Shown in pieces: positions 1 to 8,509 of a stretch of 64,000 bases of DNA (position 1 is the first letter of the stretch; every line of letters starts with the position of its first letter). The stretch spans positions 467,001 to 531,000 of the forward strand of contig NZ_FNSK01000002.1 of NCBI RefSeq assembly GCF_900105075.1, read 5' to 3'. Source of the stretch: Rhodobacter sp. 24-YEA-8. GTDB lineage: Bacteria > Pseudomonadota > Alphaproteobacteria > Rhodobacterales > Rhodobacteraceae. Position numbers and translations under genes: made by a program. The notes under the pieces are model-generated. The model was not told where the DNA came from. It searched no databases and worked only from the letters and a program-made list of their open reading frames with translations.

Positions 1-206
1 CGTGTCATCTCGGTCGGGTCGACGATCATCGTCACCGGCTGAAACGGCGCAATCGCAAGTGCGACATCGGCCCAGGCCCGGTAGCCTGCCTCGCGCGCGA
101 CCATGCCCTCGCCCAGCGTCGCACTCTCACGCGGGAAGGCCATCCAGATCCGGTCCTGGGGGGCGGTCTCGGCGGGCATGAACCAGTTCTTCGGCACCAC
201 GGGCAT
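1..206 (-). CDS. aguA: Agmatine deiminase, N-terminal part (cut by window edge)
   Basis: The reading frame starts at the ATG at 206 (minus strand) with an AGGAG ribosome site just upstream and stays open to the window edge. About 68 residues are visible. The start reads MPVVPKNWFMPAETAPQD followed by RIWMAFPRE, which matches the N-terminus of the agmatine deiminase/peptidylarginine deiminase (PAD_porph) family, where an early MPAE and a WMA(F/W)P motif are typical. The family hydrolyses agmatine to N-carbamoylputrescine for polyamine synthesis. The catalytic residues lie outside the window, so the assignment rests on the N-terminal motifs only. Confidence 0.72.
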   Translation of the reverse strand, partial: MPVVPKNWFMPAETAPQDRIWMAFPRESATLGEGMVAREAGYRAWADVALAIAPFQPVTMIVDPTEMT

Positions 207-414
207 CGGCAACTCCTGTCAGACTGTTGCCCGATCAGATGCCAGAAAGCGCCGCTGGCGCAAGAGGGCGCAAAGAAGGATCAGCCCCCCGGCACAGCGC
301 GCCGGCTCCCGGGCGGTGATATGGCAGCGCCTGGCAAGCAGCGAAGGCGCGGTGAGGGTCCATCGCAACAAGGCTTAACCCAGGCGCGGGATTTCCAGCC
401 AGGCCGGACTGTTC

Positions 415-1014
415 TTACAATTCAGGGCCACCCTCTGATCCTGCCTCGACCGGCGCCGCTCCGGAATCCAGCAGGCTCCGGATCAGTTCGAAACTGTTTC
501 TGACTCTGAGCTTGCGGATCATCGAGGCCCGGTGCACCTCGACCGTGCGGGGCGAGCAGTCCAGCACCCGCGCGATTTCCTTCGAGGTCATGCCGCCGAC
601 CATATGCCGCGCCACCCGCATCTCGGCGGGCGTCAGAAGTCCCGGCGCCGCCCCCGTCTCGATCACGCGATAGGTCCAGATCGCCAGGCGATGCGGTGCT
701 TTCGGGGTCAGCGTCACCCCCCTGCCCTCCATCCAGACCAGCTGGCCATCGTGGCGGCGCATGAAACGTTCATCGCGGATCATCGGTCGCAGCCGCAGCG
801 CCTCTTCCGCGCGTTGGCCCAGCCGCTCGAAATCGGTCTCGCCAGGGTAAAGCACCCGCATCGAACAGCCCTCAAGCGCGCCCGGGTCCCAGCCGAACAC
901 CCGGCCCGCCGCAAGATTGGCACGGCAGATCACCCGGTCCTTCAGCACCAGCGTGGCTTCCGGCGCATGCAGAAAGGCCAGCGCGGCAAGGTCATCGGGG
1001 GCAGAAGACGGCAT
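415..1014 (-). CDS. PAS-LuxR family transcriptional regulator
   Basis: A 199-residue regulator. Residues about 8-125 look like a PAS fold (a segment around FGWDPGALEG, then RRHDGQLVWMEGRG). Residues about 135-190 are a LuxR/FixJ-type helix-turn-helix: LTPAEMRVARHMVGGMTSKE, then IARVLDCSPRTVEVHRASMI. There is no receiver domain, so it probably senses a ligand through PAS. I chose the ATG at 1014 because AAAGAGA lies 6 nt upstream; an in-frame GTG at 1038 has no ribosome site. It is divergent from the CoA-transferase genes, with about 105 bp of shared promoter region, and is likely their regulator (inference). Confidence 0.85.
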   Translation of the reverse strand: MPSSAPDDLAALAFLHAPEATLVLKDRVICRANLAAGRVFGWDPGALEGCSMRVLYPGETDFERLGQRAEEALRLRPMIRDERFMRRHDGQLVWMEGRGVTLTPKAPHRLAIWTYRVIETGAAPGLLTPAEMRVARHMVGGMTSKEIARVLDCSPRTVEVHRASMIRKLRVRNSFELIRSLLDSGAAPVEAGSEGGPEL

Positions 1015-1118
1015 CGGTGTCTCTTTATACCTGGGCACCTACGTATTTCTACGGATTCCGGCCCGGCCTGCAATCCATCAGCATCACCGGGGATCGGACC
1101 AGAGTCCGGAGAGGGATC

Positions 1119-1826
1119 ATGGGAAACAAGATATACAATACCGCCGCCGAAGCGCTGGACGGCCATCTGAAAGACGGGATGCTGATCGCCGCCGGCGGCT
1201 TTGGCCTTTGCGGCATTCCGGAACTGCTGATCGCCGCAATCCGCGATGCGGGCACCAGAGAGCTGACCGTCGCCTCGAACAATGCGGGCGTTGACGGATT
1301 TGGCCTCGGGCAATTGCTGGAAACCCGCCAGGTGAAGAAGATGATCTCGTCCTATGTGGGCGAGAATGCCGAATTCATGCGCCAGTATCTCTCGGGCGAG
1401 CTGGAGCTGGAATTCAACCCGCAAGGGACGCTGGCCGAGCGGATGCGCGCGGGCGGTGCCGGGATCCCCGGCTTCTACACCAAAACCGGCGTCGGCACCG
1501 TGATCGCCGAGGGCAAAGAGCACCACGATTTCGACGGCCAGACCTATATCCTGGAACGCGGCCTCGTCGCCGATCTGGCGATTGTGAAAGCCTGGAAGGC
1601 CGACCCTTCGGGCAATCTCGTCTTCCGCAAGACCGCACGGAATTTCAACGTCCCCGCCGCCACCTGCGGCCGCGTCTGCATCGCCGAGGTCGAGGAAATC
1701 GTGCCGCTTGGCGCCCTGGACCCCGACAGCGTCCACCTCCCCGGCATCTATGTGACAAAGATCGTGCAGGGCGCCCATGAAAAGCGGATCGAACAACGCA
1801 CTGTGCGCCAGAAGGAGCAGGCATAA
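1119..1826 (+). CDS. scoA: 3-oxoacid CoA-transferase subunit A
   Basis: A 235-residue alpha subunit of a succinyl-CoA:3-ketoacid (or acetoacetate) CoA-transferase, which moves CoA to acetoacetate for ketone body or short-chain acid use. The N-terminus has the glycine-rich family segment [14 protein letters not shown], and the middle has the [15 protein letters not shown] region. The start at 1119 follows a GGAGAGGG ribosome site; the longer open frame upstream would run through the promoter region. Its TAA overlaps the ATG of subunit B (TAATG), indicating translational coupling. Family identity is clear; the exact acid substrate is not. Confidence 0.92.
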   Translation: MGNKIYNTAAEALDGHLKDGMLIAAGGFGLCGIPELLIAAIRDAGTRELTVASNNAGVDGFGLGQLLETRQVKKMISSYVGENAEFMRQYLSGELELEFNPQGTLAERMRAGGAGIPGFYTKTGVGTVIAEGKEHHDFDGQTYILERGLVADLAIVKAWKADPSGNLVFRKTARNFNVPAATCGRVCIAEVEEIVPLGALDPDSVHLPGIYVTKIVQGAHEKRIEQRTVRQKEQA

Positions 1827-2458
1827 TGGCTGGCTGGGATCGTAACCAAATGGCCGCCCGTGCGGCGCAGGAACTCCAGGACGGCTGGTATGTGAATCTC
1901 GGCATCGGCATTCCGACGCTGGTCGCGAATTATATTCCCGAGGGCATCGAGGTCACGCTGCAATCGGAAAATGGCATGCTTGGCATGGGCCCCTTCCCGT
2001 TCGAGGGCGAGGAAGACGCCGATCTGATCAATGCCGGCAAGCAGACCATCACCGAGCTGCCGCAAACCGCGTTTTTCGACAGCGCCACCAGCTTCGCGAT
2101 GATCCGTGGCGGCAAGATCGCCATGGCGATCCTCGGCGCGATGGAAGTCGCGGAAAACGGCGATCTCGCCAATTGGATGATCCCCGGCAAGCTTGTGAAG
2201 GGCATGGGCGGCGCGATGGACCTTGTCGCGGGCGTCGGCCGGGTGGTCGTGGTGATGGATCACACCAACAAAGCGGGCGAGTCGAAAGTGCTGAAAGCCT
2301 GCACCCTGCCTCTGACCGGCAAATCGGTGGTCGACCGCATCATCTCGAACCTCGGGGTGCTGGATGTGGTGCCGGGCGGGCTGAAAATCGTCGAATGCGC
2401 CCCGGGCATCAGCGAGGCCGAACTGCGCGCCGCGACCGAGGCGACCATCGTCGGCTGA
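1826..2458 (+). CDS. scoB: 3-oxoacid CoA-transferase subunit B
   Basis: A 210-residue beta subunit, normal length for the family. It contains the catalytic glutamate motif SENG (in [15 protein letters not shown]), where Glu forms the glutamyl-CoA thioester intermediate in known enzymes. [10 protein letters not shown] near the C-terminus is also typical. It overlaps scoA by 1 nt and is followed by a strong terminator, so scoAB is a two-gene operon. Confidence 0.93.
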   Translation: MAGWDRNQMAARAAQELQDGWYVNLGIGIPTLVANYIPEGIEVTLQSENGMLGMGPFPFEGEEDADLINAGKQTITELPQTAFFDSATSFAMIRGGKIAMAILGAMEVAENGDLANWMIPGKLVKGMGGAMDLVAGVGRVVVVMDHTNKAGESKVLKACTLPLTGKSVVDRIISNLGVLDVVPGGLKIVECAPGISEAELRAATEATIVG

Positions 2459-2482
2459 TCCCACCACTGCAAGACTGACATA

Positions 2483-2506
2483 AGGGGGCCGCCAGGCCCC
2501 CTTTTC
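2483..2506 (+). terminator. Rho-independent terminator after scoAB
   Basis: GGGGGCC, a short loop and GGCCCCC followed by TTTT form a compact GC stem with a U-tract 25 nt after the scoB stop codon. Confidence 0.85.
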
Positions 2507-2657
2507 TGTGGCCTCCGTCTCAATATGAACCCGCCCCCTTCGCCGGCACAAAGCTGCCTGGACCCCGAAACCGCACTGCTGCCGCAGCAAAATCCCACTG
2601 GCCCGGCCATAGCCGCCGCGTTAACAGACATGTGAGATTTTCGCAGGAGCGACTCCG

Positions 2658-3740
2658 ATGGCGGCCCCAGGCATTTCAGAACGCACAACCCTGTCCTATT
2701 TCACCGCAGCTTTCGTGGTCACGGCAATCGGGCTCGGGCTGGGGCTCTGGCTGGGCTTTTCCTCCGAACATACCACGCTCGGCGCGCTGAAGATCTTCTT
2801 CATCGTCTCGGTGCTGGCGGTGCTGGAAATCTCGCTTTCCTTCGACAATGCCATCGTGAACGCCAATAAGCTCAAGGATATGACGCCGCTCTGGCAGCGC
2901 CGCTTTCTGACATGGGGCATCATCATCGCCGTTTTCGGCATGCGGATCGTCTTCCCGCTGCTGATCGTGGTCATCGCCGCCAATGTCGGCCCCTGGACCG
3001 CGCTTGTGATGGCCGCAAGCCAGCCCGAACGCTATGCCGAGATCATGCATGAGGCCCATCTGCCCATCGCGGCCTTTGGCGGCACCTTCCTGATGATGGT
3101 CGGCCTGTCTTTCTTTTTCGACAATGAAAAAGACGTGCATTGGGTGCGCTGGATCGAACAGAAAGCGGCGAATTTCTCGTCGGTCAAGGGGATCGAAATC
3201 GCCTTCGTGCTGGTGGTCATGATGATTTTCTCGAAGATCATCGGGAACGATCCGGCGCTCGGGCCTGCGGCCTCGAATACCTTCTTCCATGCCGCGATCT
3301 GGGGTCTTCTGACCTTTCTGATGGTCGAGGTTCTGGGGGGCATTCTCGACCGCAGCCAGGAGATGCTGGAAGGCGCGGCCAGGGGCGGCGTCGGCGCGTT
3401 TCTTTACCTTGAAGTGCTGGATGCGAGCTTTTCCTTCGACGGGGTGATCGGGGCTTTCGCCCTGTCGCAAAACCTCTTTGTCATCGCCATCGGTCTTGGG
3501 ATCGGCGCGATGTATGTGCGCTCGATGACCATCATGCTGGTCGAAAAAGGCACGCTGGCGGAATATCGCTATCTCGAGCACGGCGCCTTCTGGGCGATCC
3601 TGATCCTCTCGGTCATCATGTATCTCCAGGCCATCATACATATTCCCGAGGTGATCACCGGGCTTGGCGGTGCGGTGCTGATCGGGATCTCGCTCTGGTC
3701 GTCGATCCGCTGGAACCGCGCCAATCCCGGGGCAGAGTAA
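2658..3740 (+). CDS. DUF475/TerC-like integral membrane protein
   Basis: A 360-residue polytopic membrane protein with about nine hydrophobic segments. It carries two related TerC-type motifs, LSFDNAIVNANKL near residue 58 and FSFDGVIGAFALSQ near residue 260, consistent with an internal repeat. TerC/YkoY/DUF475 proteins are linked to tellurium resistance or metal (manganese) export in other bacteria; the substrate here is not known. An AGGAG site sits 8 nt before the ATG. It is a single gene between the scoAB terminator and the M15 peptidase. Confidence 0.85.
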   Translation: MAAPGISERTTLSYFTAAFVVTAIGLGLGLWLGFSSEHTTLGALKIFFIVSVLAVLEISLSFDNAIVNANKLKDMTPLWQRRFLTWGIIIAVFGMRIVFPLLIVVIAANVGPWTALVMAASQPERYAEIMHEAHLPIAAFGGTFLMMVGLSFFFDNEKDVHWVRWIEQKAANFSSVKGIEIAFVLVVMMIFSKIIGNDPALGPAASNTFFHAAIWGLLTFLMVEVLGGILDRSQEMLEGAARGGVGAFLYLEVLDASFSFDGVIGAFALSQNLFVIAIGLGIGAMYVRSMTIMLVEKGTLAEYRYLEHGAFWAILILSVIMYLQAIIHIPEVITGLGGAVLIGISLWSSIRWNRANPGAE

Positions 3741-3827
3741 GGTCCGGCTCTCCGGACTTTCCGCGATGTGCGGTTCGGATCAGGTTTCGCCTGGTATCAG
3801 GAGCCAGGCAGGGGAAAGGATGGTCCT

Positions 3828-4661
3828 ATGGTGACTTTGCGCAATCTTCTGGTTCTGGCCCTGCTGGCAGCCGGACCGGCCGGGGCCTGTGAGGTCAGGG
3901 ATTTCCTGACCACCGAATTGCCTGCGAAAGCCGATCTGCCCTGGATTGACGCGCTGGAACTGGCCTATCCGGGCACAGAGGTCAGCGCGAACCGTCAGAC
4001 CCTGATCCTCGCAGACGGGCGCAAGCTGCCGACCGGCTTCGGTGACGTGCCGCTGTCGCCGCAGGAACGGCTGGAAGATGCCAGCATCACCGAACAGTTC
4101 CTGCAGACCTATCCGCTGGCCTTTGATCTGACCCTGCGCGAGACACCCTGGTTCGACCCGGGTCGCGCACGGAACGAACCCTTCTTCCGCGCGCTTTACG
4201 GCAACAGCAAAGCCGAGGCTGCGGCGGGGCTTGAAGAGGTGCGCTGGCCCGGGGATGCGAAAGCCATCTTCATGATGTCGGAAAAGACCTGCGCCGCCAC
4301 GCAGCTGCGCGCGGCCCTGGCCGCGATCCACGCCATCGGGCCGGAAATGAATGTCTATTTCCAGACCATCGGCGGCAGTTTCAACTGGCGCGTGATCGCA
4401 GGCACCACGCGGCTCTCGGGGCATAGTTTCGGCATTGCGGTCGATTTCAACACCGAACTTGGCGGCTATTGGCGCTGGTCCGGCGCGCGCGAGGGCAAGG
4501 TCGGGGCCTATGACAACCGCTATCCCGAAGCGCTGGTGCGCGAGATGGAGCGCTATGGCTTTATCTGGGGCGGCAAATGGCACCATTTCGATGGTATGCA
4601 TTTCGAATACCGGCCCGAACTCATCCTTTACGCCCGCCTGACCGGCGCGCAATCCGACTGA
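3828..4661 (+). CDS. M15 family D-Ala-D-Ala carboxypeptidase-like protein, exported
   Basis: A 277-residue protein with a signal peptide (LLVLALLAAGPAGA, then Cys at the predicted mature end, so a lipoprotein is possible). The metal site of the M15 peptidases is present: SGHSFGIAVDFN gives the His and Asp ligands, and HHFDGMHFEY gives the distal His. The family cleaves peptidoglycan cross-bridges or stem peptides in the periplasm. I chose the ATG at 3828 because GGGGAAAGGA lies just upstream; the longer frame has no signal peptide at its start. Confidence 0.87.
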   Translation: MVTLRNLLVLALLAAGPAGACEVRDFLTTELPAKADLPWIDALELAYPGTEVSANRQTLILADGRKLPTGFGDVPLSPQERLEDASITEQFLQTYPLAFDLTLRETPWFDPGRARNEPFFRALYGNSKAEAAAGLEEVRWPGDAKAIFMMSEKTCAATQLRAALAAIHAIGPEMNVYFQTIGGSFNWRVIAGTTRLSGHSFGIAVDFNTELGGYWRWSGAREGKVGAYDNRYPEALVREMERYGFIWGGKWHHFDGMHFEYRPELILYARLTGAQSD

Positions 4662-4682
4662 CATCCCAGACAGGAGACCCAC

Positions 4683-5072
4683 ATGCGTCTGTCGCTTCTT
4701 GCTGCCGCCACGGCCATCGGCCTTGGCTTCGTCGCGCCCGCCTCGGCGCAGGAACTTCTGGAAGAATACACCGCCTTTATCGGCCCGGCCGATCTGGTGA
4801 ATTCGAAAGGCAAACGGCTCACGCAGCCCTGGCAGATCCTGCGCCAGGACCGCGCGAATTTCCACAAATTCGGCAAGGGCGATCCCGGTGATGAATGGGA
4901 CAGCTTTTTCGGCGATGTGAAGAACCGCGATGCGATGGAGAAGATGCTGATGGGCGGCACCATGACCAAAAGCGCGCGCGCTGCCATCGTCAATGGCGGC
5001 GCGGTGGTCCAGGTGCAGATCTGGGGCCAGGGCGGTGTCGGGAATTACATCTCGGTGGATGTCTTCCGCTGA
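4683..5072 (+). CDS. Small exported protein of unknown function
   Basis: 129 residues with a clear signal peptide ending at ASAQE (about residue 22). The mature part is short and soluble (GPADLVNSKGKRL, then QDRANFHKFGKGDPGDEWDS) with no motif I recognise as catalytic. An ACAGGAGA ribosome site lies upstream, and only 21 bp separate it from the M15 peptidase, so the two are probably co-transcribed and both act in the periplasm. Confidence 0.8.
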   Translation: MRLSLLAAATAIGLGFVAPASAQELLEEYTAFIGPADLVNSKGKRLTQPWQILRQDRANFHKFGKGDPGDEWDSFFGDVKNRDAMEKMLMGGTMTKSARAAIVNGGAVVQVQIWGQGGVGNYISVDVFR

Positions 5073-5082
5073 GCCTGGCGGG

Positions 5083-5160
5083 TCTGGAAACCGGGTTCGG
5101 GGGCTCTGCCCCCAGGGGGCCTTCCGGCCCCCTCCCCCGGGATATTTAAGGACAGATGAA
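5083..5160. repeat. Rhodobacterales-type intergenic GC-rich repeat with hairpins
   Basis: Two nested stem-loops (GGGGGCTCTGCCCCC, then GGGGGCC-TTCC-GGCCCCC) are followed by a conserved-looking tail, CCCGGGATATTTAAGGACAG. I recognise this arrangement as a recurrent intergenic element in Rhodobacteraceae genomes. It lies between the convergent small exported gene and proV, where it could act as a bidirectional terminator. Confidence 0.65.
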
Positions 5161-5165
5161 AAAGC

Positions 5166-6206
5166 TCAGGCGGCGGCCCGGGTCGGGAACATGCCGCGGG
5201 TGATCGCTGCCATATCGACAGTGCCGAGGGGGCGACCTGACGGGTCGGTGACCGCGAGGCGGGCGGCATTGCCGGCGATCAGCTGCTTTGCCGCATCTTC
5301 GAGGAGCGCGGTGGCCGGGATGGTCGCGAGGCCCCCGGTTTCCGCGCCCTTCTGCATCACGGTTTCGACCCGGATCACCTTGCCGCGATTGACGTGTTCG
5401 ACGAAGCTTTCGATATAGTCATCGGCGGGGGTCATCACGATCTCCTGGCCTGTGCCCTGCTGCACCATATTGCCGTCGCGCAGGATCGCAATGCGGTCGC
5501 CCAGCCGCAGCGCCTCGTCAAGATCATGGGTGATGAAGACGATGGTCTTGCGGATATCCTTTTGCAGATCCAGCAGGATCGTCTGCATATCCACCCGGAT
5601 CAGCGGATCGAGAGCGGAAAATGCCTCGTCCATCAGAAGGATCGGCGCGTCATTTGCCAGCGCGCGGGCAAGGCCCACCCGTTGCTGCATGCCGCCCGAA
5701 AGCTGGTTCGGGTATTTCTTTTCGAACCCTTTCAGCCCGACGCGTTCCAGCCACATCGTCGCGGATTTCACCTGATCCGCACGGTCCACCCCCTGAACCT
5801 CGAGCCCGTAAACCGTGTTTTCCAGTACGTTCCGATGCGGCAGCAGCGCGAATTTCTGAAACACCATCGCCGTCTGATGCCGGCGGAACCGGCGCAACTG
5901 ATCCGGGTTCATTCTGACGACATCATCGCCCCCGACCACCACCTCGCCCGAAGTCGGGTCGATCAGCCGGTTGATATGGCGGATGAGGGTCGATTTGCCC
6001 GATCCGGAAAGCCCCATGATCACCTGGATGCCACCGGCGGGCATCGAGATATTGATATCCCTCAGCCCCAGAACATGGCCATGTTTCTCATTCAGCTCGG
6101 TCTTGGTCATGCCCGCCTCGACCCGGGCGACCATATCAGCCGCATGCGGGCCGAAGATCTTGTAAAGCTTGCGGATCTCGATGCCGATTGCAGAAGTATC
6201 ACCCAT
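5166..6206 (-). CDS. proV: Glycine betaine/proline ABC transporter ATP-binding protein
   Basis: 346 residues. Walker A is GLSGSGKST, the ABC signature is LSGGMQQRVGLARAL, and Walker B is ILLMDEAFSAL. The N-terminal extension (IRKLYKIFGPHAADM) and a C-terminal CBS-like regulatory region are typical of ProV/OpuAA. It energises uptake of compatible solutes at the inner membrane. The start at 6206 overlaps the proW stop by 8 nt and has a GGAGA site, so translation is coupled. Confidence 0.92.
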   Translation of the reverse strand: MGDTSAIGIEIRKLYKIFGPHAADMVARVEAGMTKTELNEKHGHVLGLRDINISMPAGGIQVIMGLSGSGKSTLIRHINRLIDPTSGEVVVGGDDVVRMNPDQLRRFRRHQTAMVFQKFALLPHRNVLENTVYGLEVQGVDRADQVKSATMWLERVGLKGFEKKYPNQLSGGMQQRVGLARALANDAPILLMDEAFSALDPLIRVDMQTILLDLQKDIRKTIVFITHDLDEALRLGDRIAILRDGNMVQQGTGQEIVMTPADDYIESFVEHVNRGKVIRVETVMQKGAETGGLATIPATALLEDAAKQLIAGNAARLAVTDPSGRPLGTVDMAAITRGMFPTRAAA

Positions 6207-7086
6207 GAACGATCTCCAGATGCTTTTGCAGACGGCGCCCGTAAGCCTGGCTCACGCGGTCGAAGATGATGGCGATGCAGACAATGGCGAAGCCGTTGAA
6301 CATGCCGATCGAGAAATACTGGTTGTTGATCGCCTGCAGCACCGGCTGCCCCAGCCCCTGCACCCCGATCATCGCCGCGATCACCACCATGGCCAGCGCC
6401 ATCATGATCGTCTGGTTGATCCCGGCCATGATCGTCGGCAGAGCAAGCGGCATCTGCACATTTTTCAGCTTTTGCCAGGAGGACGATCCAAAGGCATCCG
6501 CCGCCTCGAGCACATCCTTGTCGACCATGCGGATGCCAAGGTTTGTCAGACGGATGATCGGCGGGATGGCATAGATCACCACCGCAATCACGCCCGGCAC
6601 GCGCCCGATCCCCAAAAGCATGACGACCGGGATCAGATAGACGAAACTCGGCATGGTCTGCATCACATCAAGCACCGGGTTGACCACCGCCTGTATCCGG
6701 TTTGACCGCGCCATCAGGATGCCGACCGGGATCCCGACCGCAATCGCCACCACCGTACAGACGAAGATCATCGAAATGGTCCGCATCGTGTCATCCCACA
6801 TGCCGAACCAGCCGATGGCCAGCAGCGAGACCACCGCAAAGGCCGTGATCTTCCAGTTGCGGCTGGCAAACCAGGCGATCAGCGCGATCACCAGCAGTAC
6901 AATCGGCCAGGGTGTCTTCAGCATCAGGTTTTCAGACCAGATCAGGAACAGCCGCAGCGGCTCGAAAAGCCATTCGAATGTATCGCCCCAGGCGCGGGTA
7001 AAGGCCCGGAAATTCTCGTCTATCCCCTTGCGCAAATCGCGCAGCGCACTTGTTTCCATGGTGGGGAATTTGGTCAGCCAATCCAT
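6199..7086 (-). CDS. proW: Glycine betaine/proline ABC transporter permease
   Basis: 295 residues with a soluble N-terminal part followed by about seven membrane segments. It has the binding-protein-dependent permease loop (EAADAFGSSSWQKLKNVQMP) that docks with the ATPase. I chose the ATG at 7086 (MDWLTKFP) because a GGGA site precedes it; the longer frame would start inside the hairpin region between proX and proW. It belongs to the proXWV order on the minus strand. Confidence 0.91.
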   Translation of the reverse strand: MDWLTKFPTMETSALRDLRKGIDENFRAFTRAWGDTFEWLFEPLRLFLIWSENLMLKTPWPIVLLVIALIAWFASRNWKITAFAVVSLLAIGWFGMWDDTMRTISMIFVCTVVAIAVGIPVGILMARSNRIQAVVNPVLDVMQTMPSFVYLIPVVMLLGIGRVPGVIAVVIYAIPPIIRLTNLGIRMVDKDVLEAADAFGSSSWQKLKNVQMPLALPTIMAGINQTIMMALAMVVIAAMIGVQGLGQPVLQAINNQYFSIGMFNGFAIVCIAIIFDRVSQAYGRRLQKHLEIVHG

Positions 7087-7170
7087 GCTGGTGTCCCTGT
7101 CAGATGCCGTGATTAACGGGTGGCCGGTCCTTAGCGGACCTGTTGATCTTAAAAGATACGAATGCGCGCG

Positions 7171-7220
7171 CGCCGGTGTTAACCGGCGCGGGCAGGATCC
7201 GGCGGCATCACGGCCGCCGG
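7171..7220 (-). other. Two hairpins between proX and proW
   Basis: CGCCGGT-GTTA-ACCGGCG (7171-7188) and CCGGCGGC-ATCAC-GCCGCCGG (about 7199-7220) are perfect stems without a following U-tract. In binding-protein transporter operons such intercistronic hairpins commonly protect the upstream binding-protein mRNA or attenuate downstream genes. That role is inferred here. Confidence 0.6.
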
Positions 7221-7228
7221 TCAAAGGC

Positions 7229-8227
7229 TCAGAGCGCGGCCTTGATTTTTTCGGCAGCCTCGGGGCTCACCCATTTCGTCCAGATCTCCTCATTCTCTTT
7301 GAGGAAATGACGCGCGCCATCATCGCCGGTCGCCTGATTGTCGGTCATCCAGGCCATCAGCCCGTTGACGGTGGCATTCGACCAGGAACGGGTGTCGAGA
7401 TAGGCCTTCACCTCGGCCGGAGCGCTTTCGGCGAATTTCGAGGTCATGATGGTCTGGACGGTGTCACCCGGCCAGTCATTCTTTTGCGGATAGGCGCAAT
7501 CGGCATTCGCGTTGCACGCCGTCCAGGCTTCGGCGTCATAGGGCACGCCATGATCGAGCTTGACCATCTCGTATTTGCCAAGAAGCGCGGTCGGGGCCCA
7601 GTAATAGCCGACCCAGCCCTGCTTGTTTTCGTAAGCGCGCGCGATGGAACCGTCGAGGCCTGCCGCCGAACCGGTATCGATCAGCTTGAAGCCCTTTTCT
7701 TCGCCACCATAAGCCTTGAAGAGCTGCGTGGTCACAACCGTACCGCCCCAGCCCTGCGGGCCGTTGAAGACCGCGCCCTTGGACGGGTCTTCGGAATCGG
7801 GGAACAGTTCCGGATGCGCCAGCGCATCATCGATGGTTTTGATGTCCGGGTTCGCATCCGCGAGATATTTCGGGATCCACCAGCCCTGAACCGCGCCATC
7901 CGACAGCGCCAGCGCGCCTTTCACCAGACGGCCCTCTTCGGTGCCGCGCGCGATCACTTCCGGGACAAGATCAATCCAGCCTTCGGGCGCGACATCGGGC
8001 TGGCCGCGTTCCACCATCGAGGTGATGGTCGGCACCGTGTCGCCCGTGATCACGGTCGCGTTGCAGCCATAGCCCTCGGACAGGATGATCGCATCAAGTG
8101 CTGCCAGCACTTCGGCGCTCTGCCAGTTCATGCTTGCGATGGTCACATCACCGCAATCGGCGAAAGCCGCTGTGGCGCCAAGGCCAAGCCCCAGCGACAG
8201 CGCGACAGTTGCGACGGATTTTTTCAT
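7229..8227 (-). CDS. proX: Glycine betaine/proline ABC transporter substrate-binding protein
   Basis: 332 residues with a signal peptide (KKSVATVALSLGLGLGATAA, then FADCGD). It belongs to the OpuAC/ProX family: the tryptophan-rich positions MNWQSAEV, EGWIDLV, QGWWIPKYL and GWVGYYWAP fit the aromatic cage that holds quaternary ammonium ligands. I chose the ATG at 8227 (MKKSV) because GGGAG is 7 nt upstream; the ATG two codons earlier abuts that site. It is first in the operon, with the regulator immediately upstream on the same strand. Confidence 0.91.
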   Translation of the reverse strand: MKKSVATVALSLGLGLGATAAFADCGDVTIASMNWQSAEVLAALDAIILSEGYGCNATVITGDTVPTITSMVERGQPDVAPEGWIDLVPEVIARGTEEGRLVKGALALSDGAVQGWWIPKYLADANPDIKTIDDALAHPELFPDSEDPSKGAVFNGPQGWGGTVVTTQLFKAYGGEEKGFKLIDTGSAAGLDGSIARAYENKQGWVGYYWAPTALLGKYEMVKLDHGVPYDAEAWTACNANADCAYPQKNDWPGDTVQTIMTSKFAESAPAEVKAYLDTRSWSNATVNGLMAWMTDNQATGDDGARHFLKENEEIWTKWVSPEAAEKIKAAL

Positions 8228-8384
8228 GGTCATCTCCCGGTTGCGGTTTGTTTGAAGGATCTCCAGACGGTACCGCTCATGTCTGCAGATTGGATGATGC
8301 CGTCCGACATGGTCGGGATAGGGGCGGTTTCCCGCCCTGCCCTTCTGCCGGCCGGTGAGTCCTTTTTTCCTGAGGTCAGCGCAT

Positions 8385-8428
8385 ATTCTGCCAGGTCACA
8401 GCGCAATTTACGACACCAGTGGCAGAAT
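8385..8428. promoter_or_regulatory. Inverted repeat upstream of proX, candidate operator
   Basis: ATTCTGCCA (8385-8393) and TGGCAGAAT (8420-8428) form a perfect 9-bp inverted repeat with 26 bp between the arms, so the arm centres are about 35 bp apart. It lies about 160 bp upstream of proX, between the AraC-type regulator stop and proX. The spacing would suit an AraC-family dimer, but no binding is shown. Confidence 0.5.
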
Positions 8429-8509
8429 TGCGACCCCTGTCCGGTAATCACCGGATTTAGCAGATTTTTCCCTTCGCCCTGCACCGCCTGTGGCAGGCGC
8501 GGCCCCGGC

